A stretch of 64,000 nt of DNA, from NCBI RefSeq assembly GCF_009905535.1, contig NZ_JAAALA010000013.1, forward strand, positions 1 through 64,000, in the 5' to 3' direction. Positions 15,088-25,500 of this stretch are shown in pieces (the stretch's first letter is position 1; every line of letters begins with the position of its first letter). A program made the translations under genes and the position numbers. The notes beneath the pieces are model-generated. The model was not told where the DNA came from. It searched no databases and was given only the letters and a program-made list of their open reading frames with translations. Origin of the DNA: Caulobacter sp. SLTY (GTDB lineage: Bacteria; Pseudomonadota; Alphaproteobacteria; Caulobacterales; Caulobacteraceae).

Positions 15088-16827
15088 ATGTACGATCTGG
15101 TAATCCGGAACGGGCGGGTGGTCGATGGGACCGGGGCGCCGGCCTTCCAGGGCGACGTCGCGATCAGCGACGGGATCATCGTGGCGGTCGGGACCGTCCA
15201 GGGCGCTGGCAAGCGCGAGATCGACGCGGCGGGCAAGCTCGTCACCCCGGGCTGGGTCGACATCCATACCCATTACGACGGCCAGGCGACCTGGGACCCC
15301 TATATGTCGCCGTCCAGCTGGCATGGCGTGACCACGGTGGTCATGGGCAACTGCGGGGTCGGGTTCGCGCCGGTGAAGCCGGACAAGCACGACTGGCTGA
15401 TCGAGCTGATGGAGGGGGTGGAGGACATCCCGGGCGCCGCCCTGGCCGAGGGCATCAAGTGGAACTGGGAGACCTTCCCACAGTACATGGACAGCCTGGA
15501 TGGCCAGGCGCGGGTGCTGGATATCGCCACCCACGTGCCGCACAGCGCGGTGCGGGCCTATGTGATGGGCGAGCGCGGGGCGCATAACGAGCCGGCGACG
15601 CCCGAGGACATCGCCCAGATGGCGGCGATCGTCGCCGAGGGGATCGAGGCCGGGGCTCTGGGCTTCTCCACCTCGCGGACCATCGTCCATACGGCCAAGA
15701 ACGGCGAGGTGATGCCGGGCACCTATGCCGGCAACGATGAGCTGCTGGCCATCGGCAAGGCTATGGCGGCCGTGGGGCCGGGGGTCTTCGAGATGAGCTC
15801 GGACATGGCGCCGGCCGAGCATGAGTTCGAATGGATGCGGGACATGGCCACCGAGACCGGTGTGACCGTGACCTACAGCCTGCTGCAGTCGCCGATGAAG
15901 CCGGATAACTGGAAGCACCTGCTGGACCTGACCGCCCAAGCGCGGGCCCAGGGGGCGGCGATCACGGCGCAGATCGCCTGCCGCCCGACCGGGCTGGTGC
16001 TCGGCTGGCGCAGCACCATCCATCCCTTCGTGGGCCGCCAGACCTATCGCGACATCGCCCACCTGCCGTTCGAAGAGCGGCTGGAGAAGCTGAAGGACCC
16101 GGTGGTTCGGGCCGCCATCCTGGCTGATCCCAGCAAGAAGATGGGGCCGCTGGGCGCCATCATGACCCAAGGCTTCGACCGCATGTTCCGGCTGGTGCAG
16201 CCGGACGGCGGGCTGGACTACGAGCCGCGGGCCGAGGACAGCATCGCCGCGATCGCGCAGCGCACCGGCCAGGCGCCGGACGCCATCGTTTATGACATGC
16301 TGATGGAGATGGACGGCAAGGGGTACATCTACCTGCCGCTGCTGAACTACGGCCTGTTCAACTTCGACCACATCGAAACCATGATGCACGACCCCAACAC
16401 CGTGCTCAGCCTGTCGGACGGCGGGGCCCACTGCGGGGTGATCTGCGACGCCAGCTTCCCGACCTACATGCTGACCCACTGGGTGCGGGACCGGAAGCGG
16501 GGGCCGACGCTTCCGCTGGAGAAGGTGGTGTCGATGCAGACGCGGGACACGGCCCGGCTCTATGGGCTGAACGACCGGGGCGTGCTGGCCGTGGGCATGA
16601 AGGCGGACCTCAACGTCATCGACTTCGAGCGGCTGGCCATCCAGGCGCCGGAGATGGTGTTCGACCTGCCCGCCGACGGCCGCCGGATGATCCAGAAGGC
16701 GCAGGGCTATGTGGCGACCATCGTCAGCGGCGTGGTGACCTATGAAGAGGGCGAGGCGACCGGGGCGATGCCGGGCAAGCTGATCCGGGGACCGCAGGGC
16801 GTGGATGTCCGCATGGCGGCCGAATAG
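15088..16827 (+). CDS. D-aminoacylase/N-acyl-D-amino-acid deacylase family amidohydrolase
   Basis: This 579-residue amidohydrolase begins MYDLVIRNGRVVDGTGAPAF and has the metal-binding GWVDIHTHYDGQATWDP, a GNCGVGFAPVKP segment that is typical of D-aminoacylases, and the late LSDGGAHCGVICD. It would hydrolyse N-acyl-D-amino acids or related cyclic amides in the cytoplasm. The family is often misnamed, and it also occurs in alphaproteobacterial lipid and xenobiotic clusters without a proven substrate. It lies 66 bp after clpP with a GGGAGCGAGAC site before the ATG. Confidence 0.88.
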   Translation: MYDLVIRNGRVVDGTGAPAFQGDVAISDGIIVAVGTVQGAGKREIDAAGKLVTPGWVDIHTHYDGQATWDPYMSPSSWHGVTTVVMGNCGVGFAPVKPDKHDWLIELMEGVEDIPGAALAEGIKWNWETFPQYMDSLDGQARVLDIATHVPHSAVRAYVMGERGAHNEPATPEDIAQMAAIVAEGIEAGALGFSTSRTIVHTAKNGEVMPGTYAGNDELLAIGKAMAAVGPGVFEMSSDMAPAEHEFEWMRDMATETGVTVTYSLLQSPMKPDNWKHLLDLTAQARAQGAAITAQIACRPTGLVLGWRSTIHPFVGRQTYRDIAHLPFEERLEKLKDPVVRAAILADPSKKMGPLGAIMTQGFDRMFRLVQPDGGLDYEPRAEDSIAAIAQRTGQAPDAIVYDMLMEMDGKGYIYLPLLNYGLFNFDHIETMMHDPNTVLSLSDGGAHCGVICDASFPTYMLTHWVRDRKRGPTLPLEKVVSMQTRDTARLYGLNDRGVLAVGMKADLNVIDFERLAIQAPEMVFDLPADGRRMIQKAQGYVATIVSGVVTYEEGEATGAMPGKLIRGPQGVDVRMAAE

Positions 16828-16870
16828 GCGGGTCAAACGCCTGTTCAAATCCTCCTGGGTTCCTGCCAGT

Positions 16871-16892
16871 ATGGTCCTCAACAAAGGACCAT
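16871..16892 (+). promoter_or_regulatory. 5' hairpin upstream of the thiolase
   Basis: ATGGTCC (16871-16877) pairs with GGACCAT (16886-16892) around the loop TCAACAAA. A GGGAAGG ribosome site follows at once. The loop shares CAACAAA-like sequence with the hairpin at 12484-12506, but the stems differ. There is no T-run, so a regulatory or stabilising role is more likely than termination. Confidence 0.35.
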
Positions 16893-16911
16893 CGGGAAGG
16901 AAACCCAAGCC

Positions 16912-18084
<1,173 letters not shown>

Positions 18085-18095
18085 TCAGCTGCCGA

Positions 18096-18127
18096 CAGCA
18101 TCGGCGGGGTTTACGCCGCCGATGCTG
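18096..18127. terminator. Strong 12-bp hairpin after the thiolase
   Basis: CAGCATCGGCGG (18096-18107) pairs perfectly with CCGCCGATGCTG (18116-18127) around GGTTTACG. It begins 11 bases after the thiolase stop. No T-tract follows, so it may be a weak terminator, a 3'-end stabiliser, or a bidirectional barrier. Confidence 0.5.
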
Positions 18128-18165
18128 CGCCGCAGGATCGTCGCCTGTTCAGAGGTGAGGGTGTG

Positions 18166-18663
18166 ATGCGGCATTGGCGTGTGGGGATGGCCGGCCTGGC
18201 TTTGGGGTTGGTGTTGCCCGTGGCGGCGGGGGCGACGATCCCGCCCAGTTACAAGGTTCTGGTGGTGGCGCCGGACGAGGAGACCGAGGCGTCCAGTCGC
18301 GCCCTGGTGGAGGCGATGACCACCTTCAACGCCTTCTTCAAGGCCCCGTCGGACATCCACAAGAACGAGATCGCCGCCTGCCTGCCCGAGCCGGACCTCG
18401 CCGCTTGCGTCCACGCCAAGGTGGCGGCCCGGCCGGTCGATGAGCGAGCCAGGCCGGTGATCATCGTGGCGCGGCCGGTGTCGCCGGGCGTGGTGACCTG
18501 GACCTGCTTCGGCAGCGGGCGGAATGCCAAGGCGCCGCCATCGGGGACGGTCCGCATCGACCTGAACGCGGCCCTGTTCGGCGCGCCCAAGCCCCGCACC
18601 GAGGCGCGGCGGGAGGCGATGGGCTGCATCTACGCGGCCGAGACGGAGTCGGTTGAGAGCTGA
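18166..18663 (+). CDS. Secreted protein of unknown function
   Basis: This 165-residue product starts MRHWRVGMAGLALGLVLPVAAGAT, a Sec signal peptide. The mature part has ASSRALVEAMTTFNAFFKAPSD, IAACLPEPDLAACVHAKV and VVTWTCFGSG, with several cysteines (AAC, AACVH, WTC, GCIY) likely to form disulfides in the periplasm. A GTG one codon upstream is an equivalent start; GAGGTGAGGG is the ribosome site. I do not recognise the family. Another small secreted protein follows in the same direction. Confidence 0.7.
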   Translation: MRHWRVGMAGLALGLVLPVAAGATIPPSYKVLVVAPDEETEASSRALVEAMTTFNAFFKAPSDIHKNEIAACLPEPDLAACVHAKVAARPVDERARPVIIVARPVSPGVVTWTCFGSGRNAKAPPSGTVRIDLNAALFGAPKPRTEARREAMGCIYAAETESVES

Positions 18664-18717
18664 AACCGGCCTTCCGGCCGGCGCGTTTGGTATAGGCCGA
18701 CCGCCAAGGAGCCCCCC

Positions 18718-19179
18718 ATGACCCGACTGTTCCGCCCACTGCTGATCGCCGCCGGGCTCGCCGCACTGGCCTCGCCTGCCGCTGCCGTCACGGTGCGGGC
18801 CTGCGACGGGATCACCGACCAGGCGATGAACATCATTGAGCCGTGGGAGCGCAACAGCTGGGCCTACTACGGCGGGCGGGTGCGGGTGGCCGTGCTGGAC
18901 ACCGGCGGGGAGCCGGCCTGCTGTAGCAGCCATCTGCTGGTGATGTTCCCGGACGACCAGTCGCCGGGCGGCGGTCTGGTCTGCCGCCTTATCAGCGACC
19001 GGGGCGCGAACGGCTTCGCCGGCATCGATCCGCGCTCGGTGAAAAGCGCCTACGACCCCAAGCGCGGGCTGCAGGTCAGCTTCAGCTACTCCTATTTCCC
19101 GCGCGGCGGCGAAGCGACGCGCCGGGGCGTGGCCAAGGTGCGGGTCAACCTGGCCCGCAACACCGTGACCGTGGAGTAG
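18718..19179 (+). CDS. Secreted protein of unknown function
   Basis: This 153-residue protein starts MTRLFRPLLIAAGLAALASPAAA, a signal peptide cleaved near residue 23. The mature part is predicted mostly beta, with VRACDG, EPACCSSHLLVMFPDD and GLVCRLISD (four cysteines), then repeated beta strands LQVSFSYSYFPRGG and VAKVRVNLARNTVTVE. An AAGGAG site precedes the ATG. It may be in one transcript with the secreted gene before it, 54 bp upstream. The function is not recognised. Confidence 0.75.
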   Translation: MTRLFRPLLIAAGLAALASPAAAVTVRACDGITDQAMNIIEPWERNSWAYYGGRVRVAVLDTGGEPACCSSHLLVMFPDDQSPGGGLVCRLISDRGANGFAGIDPRSVKSAYDPKRGLQVSFSYSYFPRGGEATRRGVAKVRVNLARNTVTVE

Positions 19180-19265
19180 GGCGCCGGGCCGGCCTAAATC
19201 GAAAGGCCGCTGAGGCTCGGAGGGGAGCACTGCCAAATCTGTGCAACGCCCCCCATTCCTGGACG

Positions 19266-20747
19266 TCAGAGACCCAGTTTGCCGGCGTCGATGGTCTGGG
19301 CGGTCACACCGACCGCGGGTGAGGCGGCAATGGTGTTGGCGATCCTGGCGCCGAGCCACACGCCGCCGGTGCGGCCCGTCTCCGCCGGCTTTCCCGGGAT
19401 GCCGAAGGCGTCTTTGTTGTCGCTGTCCAGGACGGTGAGGCCGTCGAAATACCAGTGCACGCCCAGGAACACCCGGCTGATCGAGTTATCGACGATGGCC
19501 TTCCACAGGCTGGCATAGCCGCGGGTGAACGGCGCGCGGGGGGCCATGGTGCGGGGGTCTATGTTGCGGCCATCGTATTCATCGGACTGAAACTCGAAGC
19601 CGATGTCGTCCTCGCCCATCCCGTCGTCGGCGAAGGCGCCCAGGCCCTTCTCCACCAGCATCAGCCGCAGGAGATGGAAGGCGGCCGCCCCGAAGGTGGC
19701 ATGGCCGGAGGGGTAGGCCGGAAAGTCCGGCGACAGCGTCTGACCGGAGCCGTTGGTGTCCGGCCGGCCAAGCGGCAGCCAGCCGAGATCCGCAACCCCG
19801 TTGCCGGGCAGAGCTTTGGGGATGCCGACCACCGGCCGCCACATCATGTGATCGGCGCTGTACTTGTAGTACCAGGCGCTGATGCCGGCGTCGGCCATGG
19901 CCACGGCGACGGCCGCGACGATCCGCAGCTCCTCGAGTTCGGACAGTTTGCCAGGCTGCCGCGCCTCGATGTTGTCGAGCACTTCCAGCACCACCTGCAG
20001 GTACAGGCGCGGGGGCGTGCCCAGTTCCGGCGGGCCGTCATAGCCCCAGTAGATGCCGATCTGCTCCTGATCCAGGCTTCGGCCGTTCGGTCCGGGGATG
20101 GCCGCGCCCAAGCGCTTCACCTCCTCGAGATCCTGAGCGTAGTGAGCGGTGGGTTCGACCTGCACGCCGCTGATCCGGCCCGGGGGCTTGGGGAAGTTCG
20201 GAACGACTGGAACCATCAGCGGGACCGCCTGGCCCCAGAGGCCGCCGGCGAAGCCCTGGGTCGGCTCATGGGCCGGCCGCTGGTGGGTATAGGGGGCGCC
20301 AGTCGGCATGTACTGGCCGGCCTGGCCATGGGTGGGATCCTGGACGCCGATGGCATGCACCGCCGCCCCGAACAGGCGCCCGGCCTGCTCCGACGGTGCG
20401 TGGCCGCCGGCCAGGCCGTTGACGTCCAGCCAGTCCGCCCAGGCAGGGGCGAGGAACCGCACCTGTTTGGGATAGCGCAGCCGCAGGACCTGGTCGCAGG
20501 CGGCGGCGGCGGCGACCGTTCCGTTCAGCCCGGCGAGGCCGGGCGCGCCGGGCACGGTCAGCAGCGGCGTCGCACCGGCAACGATGGCATGGACGTCGTG
20601 CAGCGCCGCCAAGGCCATGCCCTGGGCCCGGGCCGACAGGAAGGGGCCACGTTGGTCCCCGGCGCTGATGGCGGGGGTGTGGTCGCGGCGGACACACTCC
20701 ATGGCCACGTTGATCCAGAATCGGAAGGGGGCTGAGGCGGTGGTCAT
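19266..20747 (-). CDS. Vanadium-dependent haloperoxidase (PAP2-superfamily fold)
   Basis: This 493-residue protein has the vanadate-binding motifs of the haloperoxidase/acid phosphatase superfamily: a Lys/Arg region in SAWYYKYSADHMMWRP, FPAYPSGHATFGAAAF, and SRVFLGVHWYFDGL with its Arg and His. A family member would oxidise halides with peroxide, or act as a phosphatase. The N-terminus MTTASAPFRFWINVAMECVRRD shows no signal peptide. Start 20747 is the only convincing one, since upstream sequence in the same frame is low-complexity. It stands alone on the minus strand between plus-strand genes. Confidence 0.88.
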   Translation of the reverse strand: MTTASAPFRFWINVAMECVRRDHTPAISAGDQRGPFLSARAQGMALAALHDVHAIVAGATPLLTVPGAPGLAGLNGTVAAAAACDQVLRLRYPKQVRFLAPAWADWLDVNGLAGGHAPSEQAGRLFGAAVHAIGVQDPTHGQAGQYMPTGAPYTHQRPAHEPTQGFAGGLWGQAVPLMVPVVPNFPKPPGRISGVQVEPTAHYAQDLEEVKRLGAAIPGPNGRSLDQEQIGIYWGYDGPPELGTPPRLYLQVVLEVLDNIEARQPGKLSELEELRIVAAVAVAMADAGISAWYYKYSADHMMWRPVVGIPKALPGNGVADLGWLPLGRPDTNGSGQTLSPDFPAYPSGHATFGAAAFHLLRLMLVEKGLGAFADDGMGEDDIGFEFQSDEYDGRNIDPRTMAPRAPFTRGYASLWKAIVDNSISRVFLGVHWYFDGLTVLDSDNKDAFGIPGKPAETGRTGGVWLGARIANTIAASPAVGVTAQTIDAGKLGL

Positions 20748-21005
20748 GATGAAGTCCTTGACGGGCGACGCCTGTGGCGGCCGCGGAGGGGAGGCGTAAG
20801 CGGCGAGCAAACTGACCTCACGGCCACGGCGGGTCGGGCGGTCGGACGTGGGCGCGGGGCGCCCGGCATCCGTGCTCTGCATAGGCCCGAGGCGCGCCGG
20901 TTGGCCGTGACCGGGATCACGCCGCCACCGGGCCTCAGGGCCAAAGACCAACGCCGGCGCCGATTTGCAGTCCCCCGGATCGGGTTGTCGCTCTACAAGC
21001 GCGGC

Positions 21006-21212
21006 ATGCCTGCCTACAGATTCTACGGCCTGACCGCCTCCGCGCCTGAAGAGATGACCGTCGGCCTCTTCTACAGCGATGGCGCGGCGATGACCTGGGG
21101 GTTCAGCCGCGCCGGGGCCTCCGGGGTCGAGGTCTGGCAGGGCTCCCGCTTCGTCGGCCGGCTGCACGGGCCGGACGCCGGGGACCGCGAGGAGCCGGAA
21201 GCCGATTCTTAA
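21006..21212 (+). CDS. Small WQGSR-type conserved hypothetical protein
   Basis: This 68-residue protein begins MPAYRFYGLTASAPEEM and contains GVEVWQGSRFVGRLHGPD. The pattern of an N-terminal YRxYxL strand and a late xELWQGxRxVxRL strand is seen in many small alphaproteobacterial proteins of unknown role. No good ribosome site is visible, but the transcript could be short-leadered. It lies 45 bp before the EAL gene, so a link to that gene is possible. Confidence 0.6.
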   Translation: MPAYRFYGLTASAPEEMTVGLFYSDGAAMTWGFSRAGASGVEVWQGSRFVGRLHGPDAGDREEPEADS

Positions 21213-21257
21213 CGCCTGCACGCTAAGGTCGCGGCCGTGTTCAGAAAGGGCCGCGTA

Positions 21258-22025
21258 ATGGGCTGTGCAGGGTGCAAGGACGGGGTCGGCTTCCAGTTGC
21301 CGATCACCATGGCGTTTCAACCGATCGTCGACGTGAAGACCGAGACGGTGTTCGCCTATGAGGCTCTGGTGCGCGGTGCGGACGGGCGCGGCGCGGGCGC
21401 CGTGCTGGCCGAGGTCTCCGAGGAGAACCGCTACGCCTTCGACCAGCAGTGCCGGACGACGGCCATCGAGCTGGCCGCCGACCTGAACCTGGCGGCGGAC
21501 GGGGCCAACCTGTCGATCAACTTCCTGCCCAACGCGGTGTACGAGCCGAAGGCCTGTATCCGGCTGACCCTGGCGGCGGCGATGCGGACCGGGTTTCCGC
21601 TGAACCGGATCATCTTCGAATTCACCGAGGACGAGGCGGTGGACACCAACCACCTGCTGAACATCCTGCGCACCTATCGGTCGATGGGGTTCAAGACGGC
21701 GATCGACGATTTCGGGGCCGGGTTCGCGGGGCTGGGGCTGCTGGCCAAGTTCCAGCCGGACATCGTCAAACTGGACATGGCCCTGATCCGCGACATCGAC
21801 CGCGACCGGGTGAAGCGGACGGTTGTCAGCCATACGTTGGCCATGCTGAGGGACCTGGGGATCGAGCCGGTCTGCGAGGGGGTCGAGACGGTCGCGGAGC
21901 ACGACGTGCTGCGCGACCTGGGGGTGGACCTGATGCAGGGCTACCTGCTGGCCAAGCCACAGACGGCGGCGTTGCCGGCGGTGGACTGGGTGCGGCCGGT
22001 GGCGGACGAGGCGCTGCGGGCTTAG
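21258..22025 (+). CDS. EAL domain cyclic-di-GMP phosphodiesterase
   Basis: This 255-residue protein is almost entirely an EAL domain. The key residues are present: YEALVRG (E-A-L), LSINFLPNAVY, IFEFTEDEAV, AIDDFGAGFAGL, DIVKLDMAL, CEGVET and MQGYLLAKP, so it should hydrolyse c-di-GMP. It begins MGCAGCKDGVGFQL, with a CxxC pair just before the domain that could bind metal or sense redox. Start 21258 has AAAGGG at a good distance; an ATG/GTG at 21237 would add seven residues. It sits next to a response regulator and a hybrid kinase on the opposite strand. Confidence 0.92.
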   Translation: MGCAGCKDGVGFQLPITMAFQPIVDVKTETVFAYEALVRGADGRGAGAVLAEVSEENRYAFDQQCRTTAIELAADLNLAADGANLSINFLPNAVYEPKACIRLTLAAAMRTGFPLNRIIFEFTEDEAVDTNHLLNILRTYRSMGFKTAIDDFGAGFAGLGLLAKFQPDIVKLDMALIRDIDRDRVKRTVVSHTLAMLRDLGIEPVCEGVETVAEHDVLRDLGVDLMQGYLLAKPQTAALPAVDWVRPVADEALRA

Positions 22026-22154
22026 GGTCGAGGCGCGATCATTCGGCTTCCATCTATCTGCCTTGCGGCGGGGCCGAATTCCAACGCCCTGCTATAGATT
22101 CTTGGTGGTCGCGCGTTGGGTTCGATGGACGGCGCCCACTAATCGGAACACGCT

Positions 22155-22598
22155 CTAGTCAATTACCCAATGGTCTTCCGCCGGCCCCTGTTGTGGCTCC
22201 GGGGCAGGCACTGGAATCCGGCGGCACAAGCGCCGTATGCGCCTCAGAAACACGTCTGTCTGGATCGGCTTGGCCATGAAGTCCATGGCGCCCAACGACA
22301 GCGCCTTGTCCACGTCGACTGCCTGGTTCCGCGCGGTCAGCATCATCGTTGGGAGACGCTTGAGGCGACCTGACTGGGCAAGCAGGGACAGGACGGTGAA
22401 ACCGTCCATTCGCGGCATGTTGACGTCGAGCACCAAGGCATCGAGCCGAACATGCGGAAGGCGTTCGAGAAGGCTGACGCCATCGGTGCATTTCAGTGGC
22501 TCGAAGCCCCCGAAATGCAGCCGGGTCATGAGCAGTTCGACGATAAGGGGATCGTCATCCACGACCATCACGCGTGGACGGGTTGAGCTAGCCGGCAT
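22155..22598 (-). CDS. Single-domain response regulator
   Basis: This 147-residue protein is a REC domain with a short tail: RVMVVDDDPL (acidic pocket D14-D16), LVLDVNMPRMDG (phosphoacceptor D58), LTARN and FMAKPIQ (Lys). The tail RRLCRRIPVPAPEPQQ is not a DNA-binding domain, so it probably acts by protein contact. Starting at 22598 it overlaps the end of the hybrid kinase by 11 bases, so the two are one operon and probably one phosphorelay. A longer start at 22658 would extend further into the kinase gene. Confidence 0.9.
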   Translation of the reverse strand: MPASSTRPRVMVVDDDPLIVELLMTRLHFGGFEPLKCTDGVSLLERLPHVRLDALVLDVNMPRMDGFTVLSLLAQSGRLKRLPTMMLTARNQAVDVDKALSLGAMDFMAKPIQTDVFLRRIRRLCRRIPVPAPEPQQGPAEDHWVID

Positions 22599-25500
22599 GG
22601 TGGAGGACTTCCTGACCAAGCCGATCGTCCCCTGAGAGCGCTTCGACAACGTTTCCAATCAGGTTGGATGGCGAAATCGGTTTGCGAACCAGGCCGTCAA
22701 ACGGCGTCGGCGCGCCATGTGCGCCGACATGAACGTCTGCGGAGAACGCCAGGATCGGAATGTTCACATTCGGCCCACTTCCCGACCGGATCGCTTGCAG
22801 CGCCTGAAACCCGTTCATGTCCGGCATTCGAATGTCCATCAGGATCAGGTCCAGGGGCGCCGCCCTGGCCGCCCTGATAGCGCCGGCCCCATCTTCCGCC
22901 TCCGTCACCTCCGCCCCCGATAACTTCAGCATGGTCCTCGCCAGTTCCCGGTTCATGGCATTGTCGTCCACAACGAGAATTCGGGCGCCGGCCAGGATGG
23001 CATCCTCGGCCGCAACCGGTGGGTGCTCCATGGATCCCTTCTCTTCGGGCGCAGGAATTTCAAACGTGAAGGCGGAACCCTGACCAACCTTGCTTTCGAC
23101 GCCGATCGTGCCGCCCATCGCCTCCACCAGGCCTCGGCAAATGGCCAACCCCAGGCCGGTTCCCCCGTGCCGCCGCTCGGATGAGCTGTCGACCTGCGAG
23201 AAGCGTTTGAACAACTGTTGCTGTTGTTGCGGGGTCAGGCCGGGGCCGGTATCGCGGACGGTCAAGCGCAGGGTTTCCCGGACGGGATCGTGCCGCGCTT
23301 CGAGGACCACGCCTCCGCTGTCTGTGAACTTCACCGCGTTACTGATCAGGTTCAAGAGAACCTGCGTGACCCGGTTCTGGTCGAGCCGGACAAATGCGGG
23401 CAGGTCGGGGCCCGGGACGAAGTCGAGCGTCAGCCCCTTGCTCTCTGCTTGCCACGACAGCAGTTGCAGGGCGCCGTCCAGCATGTCGCGCGCGGCGACG
23501 GGCCGTTCGTCGAACTCCATCTGGCCCGCCTCGATCTTTGAGAAATCGAGAATGTCGTTCACAATCGTCAGCAACGCCCGACTGGCGTCCGACACCCGGC
23601 GGACGAAGCCGGCCGACCGATCCGACAACTCTGCGTCCTCGGAAAGTAGGCCGCTGAACCCGAGGATGGCGGTAAGCGGGGTGCGGATTTCGTGGCTCAT
23701 ATTGGCAAGGAAGTCGGCCTTGGACTGGGCGGCGCTCTCGGCTGAGTCTCGAGCCGCCTTCAGATCCGCCTCGATCTTGGCTCGGGCGCTGACGTCGCGC
23801 AGCAGATCGACGATCTCAGCCGGTCGGTCGAGGCTCTTGACGAGGGTCGGCGTACTTTCAAGCCAGATCCATTCGCCGTCCTTGCGCTGGAACCGGAAGC
23901 TTAAGCGGGCGGCGCTACCCTCATCGCCCGCGATGACCCGCCGAACTTCCGCGAGGCAGGGTTCTGCGTCGTCGGGGTGTAGCCGATCGATGAACCGTGG
24001 CTGGCCGTTGGAAAGCTCGTCGAAGGTGAAGCCGGTGATGGTCTCGAGAGACGCGGAGGCGTAGATCATATCCCCGCTGATGGTTGTGCGGGTGAGCAGA
24101 TCCGAGGAGTTTTCGGAGACCACGCGATAGCGCAATTCGCTTTCCGCGAGGGCGAACTCCGCGCATTTCCGGTCGGTTATGTCCCGGACGCAGTCCTGAA
24201 ACTCAACAAGATCGCCGGTCTGTTCGTCGAAGATTGGCCGGGGTTGGCCCTCAAGCCAGACCTCTCGTCCGTCCTTGCGCCGGGCCCGGTATTCGAAGCG
24301 GAGCGGCGCCGCGCCGGGGCCGGCGGAGACGAATTCCGCGAACCGGCGGATCACGGGGCCGACATCATCGGGATGCATGAAGGTCGTCACCGACTGGCCG
24401 AGCAGCTCGTCCGGCTCGTATCCCATAATGCTGGCGATCGCCGGCGACAGGAAGCTGAAGCGGCCGTCCGGGCTGTAGCAGGCGATGACATCCGTGGCGT
24501 TTTCCGCGAGGAGACGGTAACGCGTTTCGCTGGCCAACAGCCGCGCCTCTACAGCCTTGCGATCGGAGATATCGCGAAGGACGTTGACGATCTCGATCGG
24601 GGCGCCGGCCGCGTCCCGCACGATCGTCGGACTGCCCTCGACCCAAATCCAGCTTCCGTCGGCTTTGCGGAAGCGGAAGGTCGGTTGGGTTCCGGGGGGA
24701 TCATCCAGCCCGGCCAAGCGCGCGGCCCTCAAGGCTTCGGCCCGAGGCAGGTCGTCCGGGTGGACGAGCTCGGCGGCGCGCAGGCCGACAAGGTCCTCGG
24801 GCCGGTAGCCCAGCCGAGCGCAGCTGGGCGAAACCCAGGTGATCCCCCGGCCGGGCTCGACCCGGATGATCACGTCGGCGAAATGTTCGGTGAGGAAGGT
24901 CAGCCGGGCTTCGTTCTCTCGCAGCCGCTGGTCGGCCAGCGCGACCTCCGTGACGTCCATGAAAGAGCCGAACAGGCGTTCCACTGAGCCATCGGGATTG
25001 CGATTCACTTCACCGCGGGCGGTGACCTGACGCTGTTCGCCGTCCGGACGGGTGATCCTGGCATTGAGGGAATAGGGCTCGCCGTGTTCAAGGGCCCGGG
25101 CGATCAGTCCGCTGAGTTCGGTCGCGTCCCGTGGGTCGTACAGGGCGAGGACACCCTCGAGGTTTGGCGGCGGTAAAGACGGGTCAAAGCCATGGATGCT
25201 GTAGACGACCGGCGACCAGGTCACGCTGTCTGTCGCCGGCCACCAGGACCAATAGCCGACGCCGGCCATCTCCTCGGCCTGCGCCAGGAGCCGGTCTTGC
25301 TCGACCCGGCTTCGTTCAAGTGCGTTCAGCCTGGCATTGTCATGTCGCAGCGACAGGGTCGCTGAAACGGTCTCGGCCATGGCCGCGAGCTGCCCCCGTG
25401 CCTGGGCATCGAAGTCCGCGCGCGGCTTGGAATCGATGACGCAGAGGGCCCCGATGCGGGTTCCGTTGGAAAGGGTGAGCGGCGCGCCAGCGTAGAAGCG

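Noticed and set aside
20748..21005. The 258-bp divergent gap between the haloperoxidase and the small WQGSR protein
   Set aside because: No convincing operator, RNA or gene was seen; apparent frames are low-complexity.
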